Below are positions 36,754 to 44,857 of a stretch of 64,000 bases of DNA, piece after piece. The DNA comes from CAZFLD01 sp964519835 (GTDB taxonomy: Bacteria > Spirochaetota > Spirochaetia > DSM-27196 > CAZFLD01). A program made the translations under genes and the position numbers. Within the stretch, counting starts at the first letter, position 1; each line of letters begins with the position of its first letter. Where the stretch lies: contig CAZFLD010000006.1 of assembly GCA_964519835.1 (NCBI GenBank), positions 1-64,000 on the forward strand, read 5' to 3'. Under the pieces are notes generated by a model. It was not told the DNA's origin. It ran no database searches and saw only the letters and a list, made by a program, of their open reading frames with translations.

Positions 36754-38088
36754 TCAGCTCACGCCGTCGTTTGTCATACGATTCGGTTGCTGGACCGCCT
36801 CGGTCACGTCGCGCCAGAGCGGACTCTCAGGATCCACGTAATTTCGCTCGGAAACGGCGACACCAATCGGAAGATGCACAAACGTGTTGTTCACCAGGCT
36901 TATCAGCACCTTGGTTTTACCCGCCATCGCGGCATGTACGGCGTTGTTTCCCAATCGCGAGCAGTATACGGAGTCGGTGGGTGCGGCGACCGAACTACGA
37001 ATGATGTAGCTCGGGTCGATGTATTTGAGGGATATCTGCATGCCGACCGTTTTGAAGTAGGCCTTAATGCGCTCCTGCAAGTACGCGCCGATATCGCCCA
37101 GTCTTCTATTTCCAGAAGCATCGACACCGCCTTCAACCTCCAAGAGATCCTGCCCCGCACCCTCGGCCACGATAATAACCGCGTGGCTACGCTTCTCGAG
37201 GCGCCGCCTGAGGTGGATCAAAAGACCGTTGTCGCCGTCCATCTCGAAACGGACCTCCGGGATAAGCACAAAGTTCGCCTCGTGACTCGCCAGGGCGGTG
37301 TAGGAGGCGATAAAACCTGAGGCTCGTCCCATCAGCTTTACCAGACCGATGCCGTTAATGGCGGAATCGGCCTCGGCATGGGCGGCGGATACGGCGTGGG
37401 TCGCCTGCGCAACCGCGGTCTCGAAACCAAAGGACTTCTGGATAAAAGACAGGTCGTTGTCGATAGTCTTTGGAATCCCGATGACCGCGACCTTTAGTTT
37501 TCGACGCTCGATCTCTTCGGCTATGGCCAATGCACCTTTCTGCGTTCCATCGCCGCCGATGGTAAAAAGCATGTTTAGGTTGAGTCTCTCGATCGAGTCG
37601 ACAATGTCCGAAACACGATCGCCGCCGCCGCGAGATGAGCCCAAGCATGTGCCGCCGACTTTGTGAATATCGTCTACAACCTCGGGATCGAGATCCATAG
37701 TGGATATGTTGTTCTCAGGCAGCAACCCTTGATAGCCGAATCTGATTCCGCTTATCCGATGGACCTTGTAACGGTGCCACAGACACCGCACTATCGCGCG
37801 AATGACGTCATTGAGTCCCGGGCAAAGACCGCCGCAGGTAACAATGCCGGCATGAACATGCCCGGGTGAGAAGTAGATCTTCTCCCGCGGTCCTGCCGAC
37901 TCGAGGAGCTCCGATCGGTCAAAATCAATCCTTTCGACGTCGGATGCGACCCGGGTCTGGTAGAGAATTCGGTCGTCGTCCCGCACGTAATTCGCGATTG
38001 TGTCGCCAAGAACGTTTGAGAATACAATCGGCGAGGGTATTTTGCACTCACCAAGGGTCTCTACCGAAAAGTCGTATCTGTCTGTCAT
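36754..38088 (-). CDS. pfkA: 6-phosphofructokinase, long ATP-type clade
   Basis: 444 aa from ATG 38088 (GGAGG five bases upstream; the frame opens 11 codons earlier). [75 protein letters not shown] and [10 protein letters not shown] are PfkA-family. The Gly in GGDG (Asp in PPi-dependent enzymes) predicts ATP as donor, while Lys in PKTIDND is usual for PPi enzymes; this combination is known from the plant/trypanosomatid-like group. Commits fructose-6-phosphate to glycolysis. Confidence 0.93.
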   Translation of the reverse strand: MTDRYDFSVETLGECKIPSPIVFSNVLGDTIANYVRDDDRILYQTRVASDVERIDFDRSELLESAGPREKIYFSPGHVHAGIVTCGGLCPGLNDVIRAIVRCLWHRYKVHRISGIRFGYQGLLPENNISTMDLDPEVVDDIHKVGGTCLGSSRGGGDRVSDIVDSIERLNLNMLFTIGGDGTQKGALAIAEEIERRKLKVAVIGIPKTIDNDLSFIQKSFGFETAVAQATHAVSAAHAEADSAINGIGLVKLMGRASGFIASYTALASHEANFVLIPEVRFEMDGDNGLLIHLRRRLEKRSHAVIIVAEGAGQDLLEVEGGVDASGNRRLGDIGAYLQERIKAYFKTVGMQISLKYIDPSYIIRSSVAAPTDSVYCSRLGNNAVHAAMAGKTKVLISLVNNTFVHLPIGVAVSERNYVDPESPLWRDVTEAVQQPNRMTNDGVS

Positions 38089-38159
38089 TGAGGCCTCCGT
38101 GGGGGATTGTACGGAATACACCCTGGTCCGAAAAGTGCTAAGAGGCGGCCGTGCTTCCG

Positions 38160-38211
38160 GACAGGCTTTGTTGACCGGAGACCGGGCTTGCTATAGTGTC
38201 TGAAGCCTGTC
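38160..38211. repeat. 9-bp inverted repeat flanking the galE promoter
   Basis: GACAGGCTT (38160-38168) and AAGCCTGTC (38203-38211) are perfect reverse complements; the right arm ends at the galE ATG and the promoter lies between. Could be a regulator site or a hairpin. Confidence 0.55.
38168..38197 (+). promoter_or_regulatory. galE promoter
   Basis: TTGTTG (38168-38173), 18 bp, TATAGT (38192-38197) preceded by TGC (extended -10). The start site would be near 38204, only about 8 nt before the ATG, so the mRNA would be almost leaderless; no Shine-Dalgarno is present. Confidence 0.55.
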
Positions 38212-39186
38212 ATGAAGACCCTTGTAATTGGCGGCGCGGGCTACATTGGAAGCCACGTCGTTCTTGCCCTCTTGAATGCCGGACACGAAGTAGGTGTCTA
38301 CGACAACCTCTGTCGTGGTACACGGGACAACCTCTTCTCAACCGCTCGATTTGTCGAAGCGGACATTCTGGATGAAAAAACACTGTCCTCGGTTTTGGCG
38401 GAGGGCTGGGATGCGGTGGTCCACCTCGCGGCACTCAAGGCCGCCGGGGAGTCCATGCTCGACCCCGACAGCTACGCGCAAAACAACATTGCGGGCACCA
38501 TCGCGATTCTTCGCGCCATGAATCGCAGCGCGTGCAGAGTGCTGGTGTTTTCCTCTTCCGCCGCCGTCTATGGCGAGCCGCAATACCTACCGGTGGACGA
38601 GAACCACCCAACTAATCCGGAAAACTTCTATGGCTTTACTAAGCTCGAAATCGAAAGAGTTCTCGATTGGTATCGCCGCCTTTGCGGTTTTCGATTCGCC
38701 GCCCTTCGATATTTCAACGCCGCCGGTTACGATCCCGACGGCCGAATAATGGGCCTCGAGCAGAATCCTGCAAATCTCCTGCCGTTGATTATGGAAGTCG
38801 CGGTCGGCCGGCGTCCTACGCTGGAGGTCTTTGGTACCGACTACGATACGCCGGACGGCACCTGTATCCGGGACTACGTCCACGTCAGCGACTTGGCCGA
38901 CGCCCACGTGGCCTCGGTGGATATGCTTGCCCACGGTGGAGACTCGATCATCTGCAATTTGGGGAGCCAGACGGGAATTAGCGTCCGGGAATTGCTCGAA
39001 GTTGCGCGGGACATAACCGGCCGGGAGATTCCGGCAGTCGAGGTGGATAGACGGCCGGGAGACCCGGCGAGACTTGTGGCCGGCTCGTCCCTTGCGCATA
39101 AACGCTTGGGCTGGAAGGCCGAACGGAGCGACGTCGCAACGTTGGTCGAGACCTCTTTTCGCGCCTACAAGGCGCAGGCCGGATAG
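38212..39186 (+). CDS. galE: UDP-glucose 4-epimerase
   Basis: 324 aa. Rossmann VIGGAGYIGSHVVLALLNAGHEV, VHLAALKAAGESM, the catalytic Ser region VFSSSAAVYGEP, YGFTKLEIER (Tyr-x3-Lys, with F in the usual G-x-T/S-K context), RYFNAAGYDPDG and DGTCIRDYVHVSDLADAHV are diagnostic of GalE. Interconverts UDP-glucose and UDP-galactose, supplying galactose for glycolipids and polysaccharide; this fits the GT28 glycolipid synthase at 53.3 kb. Confidence 0.96.
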   Translation: MKTLVIGGAGYIGSHVVLALLNAGHEVGVYDNLCRGTRDNLFSTARFVEADILDEKTLSSVLAEGWDAVVHLAALKAAGESMLDPDSYAQNNIAGTIAILRAMNRSACRVLVFSSSAAVYGEPQYLPVDENHPTNPENFYGFTKLEIERVLDWYRRLCGFRFAALRYFNAAGYDPDGRIMGLEQNPANLLPLIMEVAVGRRPTLEVFGTDYDTPDGTCIRDYVHVSDLADAHVASVDMLAHGGDSIICNLGSQTGISVRELLEVARDITGREIPAVEVDRRPGDPARLVAGSSLAHKRLGWKAERSDVATLVETSFRAYKAQAG

Positions 39187-39248
39187 TAACCCACACGCCC
39201 CGCCTGCCGACCCGGCGAACCTGCCGCGACTGCCTCGCCGCCGCGTTT

Positions 39249-39476
39249 TCAGTGCACCCTCGGCGACTTTTTGAACGACGGACAGTGGGTGCCGGTAGTT
39301 CTAAAGACCACATGGCTTGGCAGCTCCCGGGATTTGATGCCGAAAAAACGACAGGCGCGGGGAAATCGGCGGTCCCAACTCACTTTGAAGTACACACACT
39401 GCAAGCAGTTCGGTGCCCGTCCCTCGCCGGGATTCGAGGACATTGGATTCATCTCTCCCTTTGATTTTTCGGCCAT
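39249..39476 (-). CDS. Small Cys-rich conserved-type protein
   Basis: 75 aa, four Cys with spacing suggestive of a metal site: APNCLQCVYFKVSWD, PRACRFFGIKS, TTGTHCPSFKK. It resembles small conserved proteins with an NCxxC(x)YFxVxWD...FPRxC...CPxF pattern that I recall from other bacteria, function unknown. ATG at 39443 (MSSNPGEG) is a likely true start, since GGGAGAG lies about 10 bases upstream; 39476 is the longest. Convergent with galE. Confidence 0.65.
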   Translation of the reverse strand: MAEKSKGEMNPMSSNPGEGRAPNCLQCVYFKVSWDRRFPRACRFFGIKSRELPSHVVFRTTGTHCPSFKKSPRVH

Positions 39477-39521
39477 TCGCTGTAGTCTTGACGGTATATT
39501 CTACAGCACGGAGACATTGCC

Positions 39522-40295
39522 ATGGACGAACTACCTATTTACTACTATTTGTCGATTTTTCCACTCGAAGCCTTGATCTCGTCGCAGTTGGCGCCGGAGC
39601 AGTTCGGCCAATACATGGCGGCCGGTCAGCGCAAGGGCTCGTACGAGCGGATTATGTTTATCGAGATCGACGGCGGCTTTGGGTCTGAGTTTGATTGGAA
39701 GTGGGCCGAAGGGCGAACCGTTCGCCATCCCGACGGCGCTCCAAAACACTCGGTTTGGCTGTCGGTGTATCGCACGCTCGAGCATGTTCCGCCGGAGAAA
39801 CTGGGCAAACTGTATCTGACCACCCAGGACGGCCGCTCGTTGGCACTCGAGAAATCCGAGTATACAGCGCCACCGTCCCGGGACTACTACGTCTACCAGG
39901 AGATCTGCCCGATTACGCCGCTGGTCGTGAGCAACCTCGATCCAAAGGGATTTGCGGCACATATGACCACCGTAGAGAGCAAGGTTCACGTGCCCAAGCT
40001 CGCCTTTGCCGACGTCAAGGTAGTGAACTTCGACGACCTGGAGACCACCGGCAACATCGGCGCGATCTACGACAAAAACATCGATCACTTAAAAGAGTGC
40101 ATTCGAGCGGTGGTGGGGAACACGGAAAAGCCAAACAAAAACCTCGAACGATCAACGGGATCATTCTCCTATCAGATCATCAACAACGGGGTGTATGTCG
40201 GATCCAAGAGCGAGATTGTGATGTACAACATGCCTTCGGTGTCTGAGATCAGACAGCACTACTACGATTGGGGTCGCTCCGCGCTGATCATCTAA
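39522..40295 (+). CDS. Conserved-type hypothetical protein
   Basis: 257 aa, soluble, no signal peptide, no Cys cluster. Two similar beta-rich halves may be present (PIYYYLSIFPLEALISSQL, and DYYVYQEICPITPLVVSNLDP, each followed by a segment ending in F-A/G-x-Y/H-M). The C-terminus VYVGSKSEIVMYNMPS is beta-rich. I do not recognise a family. Diverges from the 75-aa Cys-rich gene across 45 bp. Confidence 0.75.
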   Translation: MDELPIYYYLSIFPLEALISSQLAPEQFGQYMAAGQRKGSYERIMFIEIDGGFGSEFDWKWAEGRTVRHPDGAPKHSVWLSVYRTLEHVPPEKLGKLYLTTQDGRSLALEKSEYTAPPSRDYYVYQEICPITPLVVSNLDPKGFAAHMTTVESKVHVPKLAFADVKVVNFDDLETTGNIGAIYDKNIDHLKECIRAVVGNTEKPNKNLERSTGSFSYQIINNGVYVGSKSEIVMYNMPSVSEIRQHYYDWGRSALII

Positions 40296-40320
40296 GATCT
40301 CACGACCGGAACGCAACCCA

Positions 40321-40361
40321 GCCACAAGGCGTCGGGATTGCCGGCCACAAGGCGTCGGGAT
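40321..40361 (+). repeat. Two 18-bp direct repeats, 23-bp period
   Basis: GCCACAAGGCGTCGGGAT at 40321-40338 and again at 40344-40361, five bp apart, just after the preceding gene's stop. Confidence 0.8.
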
Positions 40362-40422
40362 GGCCAGAGGCTTCGTTCGCGCAAGTTTGGATATTCTTCC
40401 ACGCTTGCGCTATTATTTGCAT

Positions 40423-40537
40423 ACCGGGCGGAAGATCGATGTACAGGAGAGGCATCGGTTGTGTCCAAACGGTGGACCGTCCTTCCTGGACCTCCTTGGG
40501 TTTAAGAGCTCCTCGTAAATCGAGGGGCTCTTTTTTT
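40423..40537 (+). ncRNA. Candidate small RNA with intrinsic terminator
   Basis: A TATTAT hexamer at 40411-40416 (weak -35 TTGGAT) precedes about 115 nt ending in a strong terminator. The transcript could fold as CGATG/CATCG with loop UACAGGAGAGG, then GUCCA/UGGAC (loop AACGG), then GUCC/GGAC (loop UUCCU). The first loop resembles a CsrA-type GGA site. It also contains AGGAGAGG six bases before a TTG and 19 codons (MCPNGG...GFKSSS) stopping in the terminator loop (40459-40518). It may instead be the 3' UTR of the upstream gene. Confidence 0.35.
40506..40537 (+). terminator. Strong rho-independent terminator
   Basis: 10-bp stem GAGCTCCTCG / CGAGGGGCTC (one G-T pair), loop TAAAT, followed by seven T. 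Oriented for plus-strand transcripts. Confidence 0.9.
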
Positions 40538-40658
40538 ATTCCGAGATCTTTTTTGCCTTACAGAGCCGTCCTTTCTTTTTGCTGACGGCCCCGCACTTTT
40601 TGCACCTATATCGCCCCGGTTTTTCCTTGCTCTCCGACTTGCCCTTTAGACAGCCCAT
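40536..40658 (-). CDS. 40-aa Lys-rich zinc-ribbon-like protein
   Basis: ATG with GGAGGG 7-8 bases upstream, 40 codons, TAA within the T-run of the opposite-strand terminator. Begins MGCLKGKSES and contains RYRCKKCGAVSKKKGRLCK: CxxC plus a later Cys and an N-terminal Cys, with about 12 lysines. Small basic zinc-finger-like proteins of this kind bind nucleic acid, but no function can be assigned. It follows nothing on its strand except the DHOD-like gene ending... upstream start side at 40708. Confidence 0.6.
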   Translation of the reverse strand: MGCLKGKSESKEKPGRYRCKKCGAVSKKKGRLCKAKKISE

Positions 40659-40707
40659 ACATTCACCCTCCGCAGTCCGGTGCTCACAATATGCTCAGAG
40701 GTTTCCG

Positions 40708-41721
40708 CTAGATCAGGTCCGGTCGCTTGATGTACTCGTCGCTTCGTAGAAGCATACGAACGTATTGGGCGCGGCGGTAGGTCCACTTGTCGTCGGCACG
40801 GTTGACGCTGAGCTTTCCTCGAAAGTCGTCCACACTCTCGTAGCCCTTGCGCTCCATCCACTCGGTCAGCTCACTGAGCATCGTCGCGACAACCGCGGGT
40901 CCATTTTTGTACACCGTGCTGACACACTGAAAGACATCGGCGCCGGCAAGTAGCACTTCCGCGGCGTCGCCGCCGGTATGCACGCCGTTCGAGGCGCACA
41001 GGCTGCCTTTGACGTTGCCCGCAAGCAGTCCTACAAACCGTAGCGCCATCCGATGATCGTTGGGGCTCGAGAGGTTAAACGGGAAATCGGCTTTTTCCTT
41101 TTCGATGTCGAAGCTCGGATGAAAAAGCCGGTTAAAAAGCACAAATCCGTCCACGCCGGCCTTGTCCATGTTGCTGATGAATTCAAGTGGGCTCGTGTAG
41201 AAGGGGCTCAGCTTAACCGAAACCGGAATCTTGACTTTCGCCTTTACATCTTCGAGCGCCCTGATCTGCGCCTTCTCGATTGCGTCCGCGCTCTGATCAA
41301 AGTGGACCGGAACGGCGAAAAAGTTCAGCTCCAGGGCGTCCACGCCGGTTTCCTCGAGCTTTAACGCCCACTCCACCCACGTATCGTGCTCAACGGCGTT
41401 TAGGCTCGCAATCACCGGGATCCCAACGGCCTCCTTGGTTTTCTGCACCCACATGAGGTGCTCCTCAGGGCCGGCATGCCGGGCTTCCGGGAAGATGTTG
41501 GTCATCTCCGCGTGCCAGTCGTCGTAGAGCTCCAAGTCCTGATCGAGCTTGTGCCGCTGGAGTTGGATTTGCTCTTCGAAGAGCGATTGAATCACAAACG
41601 CTCCCGCGCCGTGATCTTCTATTTTTTTTATGGCATCCATGTGCGCCGTAAGGCTGCACGCGCCAACCACAAGAGGATTCTTTAGCTCAATGCCCATGTA
41701 TTGCGAGGTGAGGTTTGCCAT
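40708..41721 (-). CDS. Dihydroorotate dehydrogenase-like flavoprotein
   Basis: 337 aa FMN TIM barrel: GIELKNPLVVGACSLTAHMDAIKKIEDHGAGAFV, VSVKLSPFYT, GVDGFVLFNRL, NGVHTGGDAAEVLLAGADVFQCVSTVYKNGP match class 1 dihydroorotate dehydrogenases. In the segment ELNFFAVP the catalytic Cys of class 1A enzymes (NLSCPN) is replaced, so the oxidised substrate may not be dihydroorotate. Monocistronic by position. Confidence 0.88.
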   Translation of the reverse strand: MANLTSQYMGIELKNPLVVGACSLTAHMDAIKKIEDHGAGAFVIQSLFEEQIQLQRHKLDQDLELYDDWHAEMTNIFPEARHAGPEEHLMWVQKTKEAVGIPVIASLNAVEHDTWVEWALKLEETGVDALELNFFAVPVHFDQSADAIEKAQIRALEDVKAKVKIPVSVKLSPFYTSPLEFISNMDKAGVDGFVLFNRLFHPSFDIEKEKADFPFNLSSPNDHRMALRFVGLLAGNVKGSLCASNGVHTGGDAAEVLLAGADVFQCVSTVYKNGPAVVATMLSELTEWMERKGYESVDDFRGKLSVNRADDKWTYRRAQYVRMLLRSDEYIKRPDLI

Positions 41722-41812
41722 GACAAGCTCCTTATGAATTTCGTGACCAGGATTTGTAGGTATGGCCCATCATAAGGAGCGACGGCCAAACCGTCAACGC
41801 GACGCCGGCGGC

Positions 41813-43111
41813 TCAGCATTTGAGCTCTACGTTGATGTCGCCGGAAACGGTAGAAAGGCGCAGAAGTAGCTCACCGCCCGGGTCGACTTCACCATCCACC
41901 TCCACGTCGCCCGCGGTGGAAGTCAGCTCGAGGCGCCGATTCGAGTCGGGGACCTCAATGTTGATGTCACCACTCACCGTAGATCCGTTTAACAAACCGG
42001 CCACGTTCTCGAGCCGGACATCGCCTGAGAGGCTCGTAAATGTCACGGCATCGGCCAGGTCACCACCTTTGATGTCCCCACTTTTGGTCGTAAGGCGCGT
42101 CGCGCCGGCAATACGTTCGCATCTCACATCACCCGAATAGCTCTCGGCAGTGAGGGCGCCGGCGACATCTTTAACCTCTATGGACCCACTCTTGCTCTCG
42201 GCGGAGACGTCGCCGGTAATGCTCGTACAGGTGATGTTGCCGGATGCCGAGCCGGCATAAACGGCACCGGTGCCCTCGACGGAGATGTCGCCGCTTTTGT
42301 TGACAAGGGCAACCGGGAGGTCCGACGGCAGGCGAATCTCGATGTCCGCCCGGAGCCGTCGTTTTAGGTCACCGGGATCTACGCCGACCGCGAGAGCCGA
42401 ACCGTTCCGCACAACTCGCAGGGAGACCTCGTCGACCAGCCGGCGAGCGTTCTCGTCTGTGTCGCCAAAGGCGATGACCTCCGCAGCAACCTCGATTGTG
42501 TCACCGCTTCGCCCCACCACCTCGAAATCACCCCACGCACACTCAACGGAGATCCTCTCGATTCCGTCGGTGGACTCGGAGGCGGACAGCGTTTTCTCCG
42601 CCTGATGATTCCCAAAGGCTCGCTTGAGCTCACCCTCAATATCGATATGGATATCTTTGATGTCCTCCGGCACGGATTCTAGAGCCGATCGAACCGTTTC
42701 CTTGACCGAGTCCACGGTGGCACGGATGCTCTCCTTGAGTCCGCTTATGTCCCAGAAAACACCGCCCCCGGAGCGGCGCCTCTGCTTGCCCGACTCTCCG
42801 TCGCCCGCCGCTTCTCGGTCGCCTAACCCGGCATCGTTCGAACCGCTGTCATCCGCAGTGGACGATCGGCGGCCGTTGGAGGTGGTTTCCGGCCGCTTGG
42901 ACGGAGCGGGTCGGTCCGGCGGCACCGGATCCTCAGGCGCAACCCGCCCGGTCTGTGGCTCCTCCTGCCGGGCCCGGCCCTCCGACGGCGCGTGGTCGAA
43001 GCCCGGCTCCTTGCCTTCCTCGTCCAAGACCTCGAGGAGTGCTTCCGCCTCCTCGAGACTGATCTTCTCATCCTTTAGCATTCTCAGGATCATCGACCGT
43101 TCTTCACTCAT
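41813..43111 (-). CDS. DUF4097-type beta-helix protein with N-terminal SHOCT-like segment
   Basis: 432 aa. Residues 1-30 (SEERSMILRMLKDEKISLEEAEALLEVLDEE) form a short helical SHOCT-like module; about 35-170 is a charged linker; about 185-432 is a repetitive beta-solenoid with runs like SGDISVEGTGAVYAGSASGNITCTSITGDVSAESKSG, the DUF4097/adhesin-like pattern. No signal peptide, so cytoplasmic or membrane-associated. Overlaps the DUF2089 gene (ATGA), an arrangement seen in envelope-stress type regulator pairs; role unproven. Confidence 0.88.
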   Translation of the reverse strand: MSEERSMILRMLKDEKISLEEAEALLEVLDEEGKEPGFDHAPSEGRARQEEPQTGRVAPEDPVPPDRPAPSKRPETTSNGRRSSTADDSGSNDAGLGDREAAGDGESGKQRRRSGGGVFWDISGLKESIRATVDSVKETVRSALESVPEDIKDIHIDIEGELKRAFGNHQAEKTLSASESTDGIERISVECAWGDFEVVGRSGDTIEVAAEVIAFGDTDENARRLVDEVSLRVVRNGSALAVGVDPGDLKRRLRADIEIRLPSDLPVALVNKSGDISVEGTGAVYAGSASGNITCTSITGDVSAESKSGSIEVKDVAGALTAESYSGDVRCERIAGATRLTTKSGDIKGGDLADAVTFTSLSGDVRLENVAGLLNGSTVSGDINIEVPDSNRRLELTSTAGDVEVDGEVDPGGELLLRLSTVSGDINVELKC

Positions 43112-43497
43112 CGCCCTTCTCCCGTCTTAGCTCCGCTGCGCGTTAGCTCTTTTAACGCCGCCAAGGCCTCGTGATGTGTTATCTCCCGATTTTCGAGCGC
43201 CTTTAGAATATCACGACGCTCTTCACCCTCCGTACCAAAACCCATGGCGGCGATAAGCCTGTCGAGGCGACTGCGAACCGTAGGATAGCTGATGCCGAGC
43301 TCCCGCTCCACATCTTTTATGCTACCCCGGCACTTGATAAAAACCTCCGCAAAGGCCACGTGCTCCGGCGGCAGAAGCGCCAATCGAGAGGTTGTGAAGT
43401 GCCCCTCTATCGTTGTGCCACAGGTGTGGCACGTTAGTTTGCTAATCTCGAAGTTTGCCGCGCCGCAGGCAGGGCATCGAGAAACACGCCATTCCAT
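43108..43497 (-). CDS. DUF2089 zinc-ribbon/helix-turn-helix regulator
   Basis: 129 aa from ATG 43497. Zinc ribbon CPACG...CHTCG at the N-terminus, then a helix-turn-helix (LALLPPEHVAFAEVFIKCRGSIKDVERELGISYPTVRSRLDRLIAAMGF) as in DUF2089 proteins, and a C-terminal ENREITHHEALAALKEL segment resembling the SHOCT-like start of its partner. The longer open frame to 43542 is excluded because the promoter lies inside it. GGAGG precedes this ATG. Probably regulates the operon with the DUF4097 protein. Confidence 0.9.
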   Translation of the reverse strand: MEWRVSRCPACGAANFEISKLTCHTCGTTIEGHFTTSRLALLPPEHVAFAEVFIKCRGSIKDVERELGISYPTVRSRLDRLIAAMGFGTEGEERRDILKALENREITHHEALAALKELTRSGAKTGEGR

Positions 43498-43513
43498 ACT
43501 GCCTCCAGAAACA

Positions 43514-43542
43514 ATATTAACTGCAGACATTAAATAAATCAA
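43514..43542 (-). promoter_or_regulatory. Promoter of the DUF2089/DUF4097 operon
   Basis: Minus strand TTGATT (43537-43542), 17 bp, TAATAT (43514-43519). The start site would fall near 43507, about ten bases before the ATG at 43497 and just ahead of its Shine-Dalgarno. Confidence 0.65.
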
Positions 43543-43603
43543 TGATCAACACAATATACCTTGATTTTATTGCTTACAGTTTGTATTTCGCCCAAGGCTC
43601 GGC

Positions 43604-43632
43604 TTGCCGCGAGCGCGCAAATCCCGTAGGAT
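43604..43632 (+). promoter_or_regulatory. Probable promoter of the M20/gpgS/ABC operon
   Basis: TTGCCG (43604-43609), 17 bp, TAGGAT (43627-43632), about 55 bp upstream of the ATG at 43688. Confidence 0.4.
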
Positions 43633-43687
43633 GGCTTCGACACCACGCAAAAACACCGTCGACCTTGGCCAATAGAGAGGAGTGTCC

Positions 43688-44857
43688 ATGTCAACAGAAA
43701 TCGAGTCCTTGTTGTCGGAGATCAAGGACTACGAAACCCGTGTTGGCGATCTGGTTGAGGTTATCCTGACAAACCTCGTTATGATCGCCGAGGTTCCGTC
43801 GCCGACCTTCCACGAAGAACGTCGCGCCCGGTTTCTGCTCGATCGATTCAACGAGTACTCCCTGCAGAACGTTTCCACGGATGAGGCGGGGAACGCCCTC
43901 GGCATCGTGCCGGGCACCGACGGCAGCAGGAGCATTCTGGTGGTGGCCCACATGGACACCGCCTTTCCAGAGTCGGTCGACCACACCATGACGATCCAGC
44001 CGGGGTACTTGCTTGGCGTGGGCGTGGGAGACGACAGTTTGGGTCTTGCGGCCGTTGCCTCACTGCCCCACATCTTGGGCGCGCTCGGCATTACCCTGGA
44101 TTCGAACCTGATACTGATGGGTTCGGCGCGTAGTCTGGGAAAGGGAAACATCGAGGGCATCCGCTTTTTCCTCAACAACAAAGAGATCACGGTTGACGCC
44201 GGGGTGTGCGTAGAAGGGGTCAGGCTGGGCAGGCTCAGCTACTCTTCGCTCGGCATGTTTCGCGGTGAGATTGTCTACCGAGTTCCGGAGGAGTACGACT
44301 GGACACGGTTCGGGGCGGCCGGCGCCATCGTCAACATAAACGAAGTCATCAACAACATTTTGGAAATTCCAATACCGCGACGGCCAAGAACGACTATCGT
44401 CTTGAACTCGATCGAGGCCGGTGCCTCTTTTAACACGGTTCCCACACAGGCGGTCCTCCAATTCGAGGTCAGAAGCGAGAGCGCGGACATGGCACGTGAA
44501 CTAGAAGGGGAGATCGGCAATATCGCCGCGGAGGTATCGAGTCGAACCGGCGCCGACGTCGAGTTCAACATATTCGCGCGACGAGAACCGGGGGGCATCT
44601 CCTTCGGACACCCCCTCGCCGAAAACGCCCGCGCTATTCTGGATGCCCTGGGAATAAACCCGCGGATCAGCCCAAGCACCTCGGAGCTGTCGGCCTTTAT
44701 CGACAAGCGGATCCCGGCCGTGACCGTTGGTCTGACAAACGGTGAGTCCCTGAACGAGGAGAACGAGCGGTTGGAAATCGAACCGATCGGCAAGGGCATG
44801 GCGCAGCTTCTCGGCCTAATCCTATCCATCGACAGGGGTCAGATCGATGAACATTGA
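43688..44857 (+). CDS. M20-family peptidase-like protein with degenerate active site
   Basis: 389 aa from ATG 43688 (AGGAG six bases upstream). Fold signatures are intact: VVAHMDTAFP (metal His and catalytic Asp) and GVGVGDDSLG (bridging Asp). But the catalytic Glu-Glu pair expected in the next motif is replaced by ARSLGKG, and the C-terminal metal His region reads GESLNEENERLEIE without His. It may be a non-catalytic relative. First gene of an operon; overlaps gpgS by 11 bp, suggesting a function linked to glucosylglycerate or cell-wall metabolism. Confidence 0.85.
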   Translation: MSTEIESLLSEIKDYETRVGDLVEVILTNLVMIAEVPSPTFHEERRARFLLDRFNEYSLQNVSTDEAGNALGIVPGTDGSRSILVVAHMDTAFPESVDHTMTIQPGYLLGVGVGDDSLGLAAVASLPHILGALGITLDSNLILMGSARSLGKGNIEGIRFFLNNKEITVDAGVCVEGVRLGRLSYSSLGMFRGEIVYRVPEEYDWTRFGAAGAIVNINEVINNILEIPIPRRPRTTIVLNSIEAGASFNTVPTQAVLQFEVRSESADMARELEGEIGNIAAEVSSRTGADVEFNIFARREPGGISFGHPLAENARAILDALGINPRISPSTSELSAFIDKRIPAVTVGLTNGESLNEENERLEIEPIGKGMAQLLGLILSIDRGQIDEH

